Source: Acidobacteriota bacterium
Lineage (GTDB): Bacteria > Acidobacteriota > UBA6911
DNA: 64,000 bases
Assembly (NCBI GenBank): GCA_012729555.1
Contig: JAAYCX010000040.1
Location: 1 to 64,000, forward strand
Reading direction: 5' to 3'
Shown here: positions 60,388 through 64,000 of the stretch, piece after piece
Position numbering within the stretch: position 1 is the first letter of the stretch
Layout of the letters: each line of letters opens with the position of its first letter
The notes under the pieces: generated by a model
What the model saw: the letters and a program-made list of their open reading frames with translations, nothing else
What the model was told of the DNA's origin: nothing
Database searches by the model: none
Translations under genes and position numbers: made by a program

Positions 60388-60780
60388 CTAGCGTTTCGAG
60401 AATTGGAATCTCTTGCGAGCCCCCTTCTGACCGTATTTCTTTCGTTCCTTGACACGGGAGTCCCGGCTCAGCAGGCCCGCCTTCTTGAGCCTGGGTCGCA
60501 GTTCGGCGTTGAACTGCAAGAGGGCCTTGGCAATACCGAGCCGAATGGCGCCCGCCTGGCCGGAAGTGCCCCCGCCGCTCACGATGGCCCGGATGTCAAA
60601 CCTGCCCACGTTTTCCGTAACCGCCAGCGGGTAACGGATCACCGTGCGCTGGGTCTCGTTCTTGAAGTATTCGCTCAGGTCACGCTTGTTGACGATCACC
60701 TGGCCGGCGCCGGGCAAAAGGCGCACGCGCGCGGTGGAGCTTTTCCTCTTTCCTGTTCCGTAATACTCGACTGTCGCCAT
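60388..60780 (-). CDS. rpsI: 30S ribosomal protein S9
   Basis: The 130-residue protein has the S9 features [37 protein letters not shown] and the C-terminal [17 protein letters not shown], whose last Lys-Arg reaches the P site. It follows rplM with a 50-nt gap, the universal rplM-rpsI order. Confidence 0.97.
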   Translation of the reverse strand: MATVEYYGTGKRKSSTARVRLLPGAGQVIVNKRDLSEYFKNETQRTVIRYPLAVTENVGRFDIRAIVSGGGTSGQAGAIRLGIAKALLQFNAELRPRLKKAGLLSRDSRVKERKKYGQKGARKRFQFSKR

Positions 60781-60830
60781 TCCATTCCTCGGCTCGACGC
60801 AGAATGCAGCGCATTCCGTTTATTAAGGGA

Positions 60831-61259
60831 CTACAAGGCCAGCGGCGTGGGCTGCTGGGCCTCGTGCGGGTGCTGAGGTCCCGCGTACACCTTCAGTTTT
60901 TTCCTCATCGCCCGGCCCAGTTTCGTCTTGGGAAGCATGCCGAACACGGCTTCACGCAGCAGCCTCCCGGGATCCCTGGCCAGAACCTCGCCGGCGGTGG
61001 CTTCCCGCAACCCTCCGGGATACCCGGTGTGGTGACGGTATTTCTTGTCCGCGAGCTTGTTGCCCGTCAGTTTCACCTTTTCGGCGTTGACTATAATGAC
61101 ATGATCGCCGGTGTCCAGGAAAGGGGTATAAATCGGCTTGTTTTTGCCCGTAAGGAGGGTGGCCGCCCTGGTGGCGATCCTTCCCAGAACCTGCCCTTCG
61201 GCGTCAATGACGTGCCAGTGCTTCCGAATATCCTTCTCTCCGGGAATAAAACTCTTCAT
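60831..61259 (-). CDS. rplM: 50S ribosomal protein L13
   Basis: The 142-residue protein has WHVIDAEGQVLGRIATRAA, NKPIYTPFLDTGDHVIIVNA, HTGYPGGLREAT and GMLPKTKLGRAMRKKLKVY, all L13 marks. The ATG at 61259 gives the standard length; the frame upstream is not L13-like. It leads the ribosomal operon and has a good promoter upstream. Confidence 0.97.
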   Translation of the reverse strand: MKSFIPGEKDIRKHWHVIDAEGQVLGRIATRAATLLTGKNKPIYTPFLDTGDHVIIVNAEKVKLTGNKLADKKYRHHTGYPGGLREATAGEVLARDPGRLLREAVFGMLPKTKLGRAMRKKLKVYAGPQHPHEAQQPTPLAL

Positions 61260-61299
61260 CGTATTCTCCCTCAGTAAATACCAAGCAGAACAATCCTTT

Positions 61300-61328
61300 A
61301 GGCTATCCAAGAGCAGACAGCGTGTCAA
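61300..61328 (-). promoter_or_regulatory. Sigma-70 promoter of the rplM operon
   Basis: TTGACA and TAGCCT are 17 nt apart on the minus strand, about 40 nt before the rplM ATG. The -35 is perfect and the -10 is moderate. Confidence 0.7.
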
Positions 61329-61462
61329 GTATATTTGGAACAGGCGGCCATTTTTCGGGCTCCCGCCCTCCGGGCCGCCTCTCCTCACCCCGCCGCGGAG
61401 AGGCCCCGACGGCGCCGCTTTGGCCTGAAATATCCGCCCGGGGCGGGAAACATTCCCCGTAT

Positions 61463-61480
61463 TGGTGATCCCGGTCACCA
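61463..61480. promoter_or_regulatory. Inverted repeat upstream of the pilM operon
   Basis: TGGTGA and TCACCA are separated by 6 nt. The site sits just upstream of an AT-rich patch (TTTTAATTCAATAAAA) that is the likely pilM promoter and could be an operator. Confidence 0.45.
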
Positions 61481-61497
61481 TTTTAATTCAATAAAAA

Positions 61498-61582
61498 CGC
61501 AACAGGTTTGCGCCCCGGAACGATAAGGATAGCAGGAAGCCCGCGGCACCGGTAGGGAAATTGCCGAGGCGGGATCCTTTTT
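61498..61582 (+). ncRNA. Possible structured leader of pilM
   Basis: Two RNA stems can form: CGCAA with TTGCG (61498-61512) and CCCGC with GCGGG enclosing CGGTA/TGCCG (61540-61573). T5 follows the second stem at 61578-61582. The GGTAG...TTGCCG part resembles the 3' tail of GEMM-I (c-di-GMP or cGAMP) riboswitches, which in some deltaproteobacteria precede pilM, but the GCAAAGCC core of that family is not visible. Confidence 0.3.
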
Positions 61583-61701
61583 GCGGCACCTGGACGAAAC
61601 GACAATGTCAAACGCTTTCATTTCTTCCGAAGCTTCGCGGTTCCCGGACGATTCCGGGGTTTCCGCCGGGGCCGGGGAATGAACTGGGAATCGGCGAACC
61701 T

Positions 61702-62766
61702 ATGATGCTAAGTCTCCTGAATCGCAACCGGCAGCCCATCGGCCTCGACATCGGCAGCAGCGCGCTCAAGGCGGCGGAGTTGCGCCCGACGCGCAAGGGC
61801 GCCTACGAACTGCAGAGTCTCGGCTTCGAGGAACTGTCCCCGGACTGCATCGTGGACGGGGTCATCATCTCCAAGATACCGGTATCGGACGCCATCAACC
61901 GGATTTTCGCCCAGCAGGGGATCAAGAACGAACGGATCGCCACTTCCATCTCGGGCCATTCGGTCATCGTCAAGAAGATCTCGCTCCCGGTGCAGGGGGA
62001 GGAGGACCTGGCCGAATCGATCCGGTGGGAGGCGGAACAGTACATCCCCTTCGACATCGCCGACGTGAACATGGATTACCAGGTCCTCGGCGAAAATATC
62101 GGGACCGGGAACCTGGATATCCTCCTGGTGGCCGTCAAAAAGGACAAGATCACCGACTACACCAGCGTCCTCAACATGGCGGGGAAGAATCCCTCCCTCG
62201 TCGACGTGGACGCGTTCGCCCTCCAGAACGCCTACGAGGTCAACTACGAGCCCCGAAACGGGAGCACCGTGGCCCTGCTCGACATCGGCGCCGGCACGAT
62301 GACCATCGTCATCGTCTCCGGGACCGACTTCCTCTTTACGCGCGACGTCGGCGTCGGGGGACACCAGTACACGGAATTCCTCCAGAAGGAGTTCAACCTC
62401 ACCTACAGCCAGGCCCGGGCGCTGAAACACGGGGAGACGGTGGAAAACATCACCCCCCAGGAGGCGTCCCACGTGATCGATTCCGTGACCGAAATCCTCT
62501 GCATGGAAATCCAGAAAACCTACGATTTCTTCAAATCGACGACCACCGTGGACCGCATCGACCGGATGATCGTCAGCGGGGGGGGCGCGCACACGCCCGG
62601 GCTGATCGACGCGCTCCAGCGCAAGTTCGATCTCCCCGCGGAAAAATTCAACAGCTTCAGGAAGATCTCGTTCGATCCCAAGCGCTTCTCCCCCTCGCTC
62701 ATCGAGGACCGGGCGCCGGATCTGGCGATCGCAATCGGTTTGGCACTCCGGAGTGCGGAGGAATAG
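61702..62766 (+). CDS. pilM: Type IV pilus assembly ATPase-like protein PilM
   Basis: The 354-residue protein has the actin-like (FtsA-type) fold: GLDIGSSALKAAEL near the start, SLPVQGEEDLAESIRWEAEQYIPFDI, LLDIGAGTMTIVIVSG and MIVSGGGAHTPGL. PilM is a cytoplasmic ring protein that binds the short N-terminal tail of PilN. The tandem ATG at 61702/61705 is used; the frame runs upstream through the leader. pilN and pilO follow. Confidence 0.95.
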   Translation: MMLSLLNRNRQPIGLDIGSSALKAAELRPTRKGAYELQSLGFEELSPDCIVDGVIISKIPVSDAINRIFAQQGIKNERIATSISGHSVIVKKISLPVQGEEDLAESIRWEAEQYIPFDIADVNMDYQVLGENIGTGNLDILLVAVKKDKITDYTSVLNMAGKNPSLVDVDAFALQNAYEVNYEPRNGSTVALLDIGAGTMTIVIVSGTDFLFTRDVGVGGHQYTEFLQKEFNLTYSQARALKHGETVENITPQEASHVIDSVTEILCMEIQKTYDFFKSTTTVDRIDRMIVSGGGAHTPGLIDALQRKFDLPAEKFNSFRKISFDPKRFSPSLIEDRAPDLAIAIGLALRSAEE

Positions 62767-62773
62767 GGCGGCT

Positions 62774-63337
62774 ATGATCAAAGTAAATCTGCTGAAGGAT
62801 CAGACAGCCCGGACGCGCAAGACCTTTGTGAAGCCCAAGGTCTCGCGCACGGGGCTCATTTTCGCGGTTCTCCTCCTGGCGGCGGCGGGCGTCATGGGGG
62901 CGTGGGCCTTCACCGTCAACCACCAGATCTCCGTCGACACCGTCCGGAGGGAGGAACTCCGCCGGGAGGTGGCGCGCCTCGAGCTGCTGAAAAAAGAGGT
63001 CGAAAAATACGAGAAGCTCAAGGCGCAGCGGCAGAGCCGGATCGACGTCATCGAGACGCTGAAGGACAAGCAGAGCGGCCCGGTTCTCCTGCTCAACACC
63101 GTGATCCAGAGCATCCCGCGCGACGGCGACCTCTGGCTCACCTCCCTTTCGCAGAAGTCGGGCATCGTCAAGGTCGTGGGGAGCACTGCGGCCCCGAACG
63201 TCATCCCCCAATTGATGAGCAACCTCAAGGCGAGCGGAATTTTTGCAAGCGTCGACCTCGAGCTGATCGAGCGGCAGGAGGACTCTTCCAGATTTTCGCT
63301 CATATGCACCAGCGTCAAGCAACCCCAGGCGGAGTGA
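62774..63337 (+). CDS. pilN: Type IV pilus inner-membrane protein PilN
   Basis: The 187-residue bitopic protein begins with the conserved PilM-binding tail MIKVNLLKDQTA, then one membrane segment (about residues 26-44), a coiled coil (EELRREVARLELLKKEVEKY) and a periplasmic ferredoxin-like domain. The start MIKVNLL is diagnostic. It is 7 nt after pilM and 4 nt before pilO. Confidence 0.93.
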   Translation: MIKVNLLKDQTARTRKTFVKPKVSRTGLIFAVLLLAAAGVMGAWAFTVNHQISVDTVRREELRREVARLELLKKEVEKYEKLKAQRQSRIDVIETLKDKQSGPVLLLNTVIQSIPRDGDLWLTSLSQKSGIVKVVGSTAAPNVIPQLMSNLKASGIFASVDLELIERQEDSSRFSLICTSVKQPQAE

Positions 63338-63341
63338 AGGC

Positions 63342-63962
63342 ATGGCCATCAGCAATTTTCGTTTTGAAAACCTGTCGCGCGCAACCCAGATCGGCGTGTT
63401 TGCGGTCCTCGTCCTCTGTCTTTCTTTCGCGTTTTACATGTACTACCTGAAAGACAGGATCCAGAGGCACGACCAGATCCGGGCGGAGATCCAGGAGCTG
63501 GAAAAGTCCGTGCAGCAGGGTACGGCCATCGAGACCCAGCTGGCGCAGTTCAAGAAGGAGCTGGCCGAGCTCGAGCAGCGGCTGGCGGTGCTGCAGAGCA
63601 TCCTCCCTTCGGAAAAGGAGACGCCGGGCCTGTTGCGCGGCATCCAGCAGATGGCCGCGGCGAGCAACCTCAAGATCAACAAATTTCAGCCGCGGGCGAT
63701 GGTGCCGCGTGATTTCTATTCCGACTGGCCGATCGACATGGTCGTGGAGGGGAATTACCACGGCCTGGGGCTCTTCTTCGAAAAGGTCAGCCAGGCCACG
63801 CGCATCATCGACGTGGACACGCTCTCGCTCCAGAACGCCAAGGAACAGACCGATCCCAGCCGCACCCTGGTCGCGGGCTGCACCGCGACCACCTATGTCT
63901 TCAGGGACGTGCCGCTGGATCCGTCGAACGACAACCCGACCATGAAGGAGAAAAAGCGGTGA
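63342..63962 (+). CDS. pilO: Type IV pilus inner-membrane protein PilO
   Basis: The 206-residue protein has a cytoplasmic start, one membrane segment (VFAVLVLCLSFAFYMYYL), a coiled coil (LEKSVQQGTAIETQLAQFKKELAELEQ) and a periplasmic beta domain ending in strands such as GLGLFFEKVSQATRIIDV. It pairs with PilN in the alignment complex. Its stop overlaps the start of the next gene by 4 nt. Confidence 0.92.
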   Translation: MAISNFRFENLSRATQIGVFAVLVLCLSFAFYMYYLKDRIQRHDQIRAEIQELEKSVQQGTAIETQLAQFKKELAELEQRLAVLQSILPSEKETPGLLRGIQQMAAASNLKINKFQPRAMVPRDFYSDWPIDMVVEGNYHGLGLFFEKVSQATRIIDVDTLSLQNAKEQTDPSRTLVAGCTATTYVFRDVPLDPSNDNPTMKEKKR

Positions 63963-64000
63963 CACGCCTCCATTGTTCCACGCCCCCCTTCCCCGGGAAG
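63959..64000 (+). CDS. Start of the next gene, position of pilP
   Basis: A GTG overlaps the pilO stop (GTGA) and reads MTRLHCSTPPFPGK to the window end. In pilMNOP(Q) operons this position is pilP, which encodes an inner-membrane lipoprotein. With 14 codons visible, the assignment rests on position and coupling only. Confidence 0.4.
   Translation, partial: MTRLHCSTPPFPGK

Noticed and set aside
1-64000. Insertion sequences, prophage, CRISPR arrays and tRNA genes
   Set aside because: No transposase-like protein, integrase, regularly spaced repeat array or tRNA TpsiC-type motif (GGTTCGAATCC) was recognised in any gap, though a dedicated scan was not possible.

Overview
The window is a chromosomal segment of a high-GC, Gram-negative, free-living bacterium. 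A TolC-type outer-membrane protein, lipoprotein signals, type IV pilus genes, an MglA/MglB polarity pair, a FliA/FlgM/FlhG set and densely packed genes on both strands all fit. The gene style resembles Acidobacteriota or a neighbouring deep lineage, but that placement is inference and no rRNA or marker alignment was possible. I saw no tRNA or rRNA gene, insertion sequence, prophage or CRISPR array.

Layout. 0-5.5 kb: end of a tolC-like gene with a strong terminator, prepilin peptidase, three minor pseudopilins with an antisense trpD lodged between them, and a secreted coiled-coil protein. 5.5-10.6 kb: ubiE/menG, aroB, thiG and thiS on the minus strand, then an inositol-monophosphatase-family gene, a small acidic protein and an AmrS-type radical SAM enzyme. 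10.7-14 kb: a methyltransferase and a NatAB-like ABC exporter. 14-21.4 kb: an L-arabinose (or related sugar) operon with a lipoprotein mutarotase, SSS symporter, ribulokinase, ribulose-5-P 4-epimerase, a FucI/AraA-like isomerase and a HAD phosphatase. 21.5-26 kb: iorAB, tsaC/sua5 and an alpha/beta hydrolase. 26-28.5 kb: mglB-mglA, a lysine-rich TPR protein and a 12-cysteine protein. 28.5-34.5 kb: rnz, lepB, carA, carB. 34.6-38.9 kb: a radical SAM protein paired with a histidine-kinase-like protein that lacks an ATP site, a convergent response regulator with an unrecognised output domain, and a GNAT protein.

39-42.7 kb holds the most unusual locus. Three consecutive SPFH/HflK-HflC-family genes occur, and the first is fused to a complete cation-diffusion-facilitator (zinc-transporter-type) membrane domain that keeps both HxxxD metal motifs. 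42.7-49 kb: a lipoprotein, a secreted metallophosphatase, and a large winged-helix/ATPase regulator preceded by three 11-bp-spaced direct repeats. 48.9-52.8 kb: flgM, fliA and flhG next to a divergent NtrC-family protein that lacks both the phosphoacceptor aspartate and the GAFTGA loop. 52.8-61.3 kb: argH convergent with a long minus-strand translation cluster (rplM-rpsI-rpsB-tsf-pyrH-frr-efp-speA). S2 has a long repetitive tail and EF-P has Asn instead of Lys/Arg at the loop tip. 61.3-64 kb: pilM-pilN-pilO and the first codons of a following gene, preceded by a potentially structured leader.

The strongest functional themes are type IV pilus and polarity (prepilin peptidase, pseudopilins, PilMNO, MglAB), sugar catabolism, translation, and several signalling proteins that have lost canonical catalytic residues.
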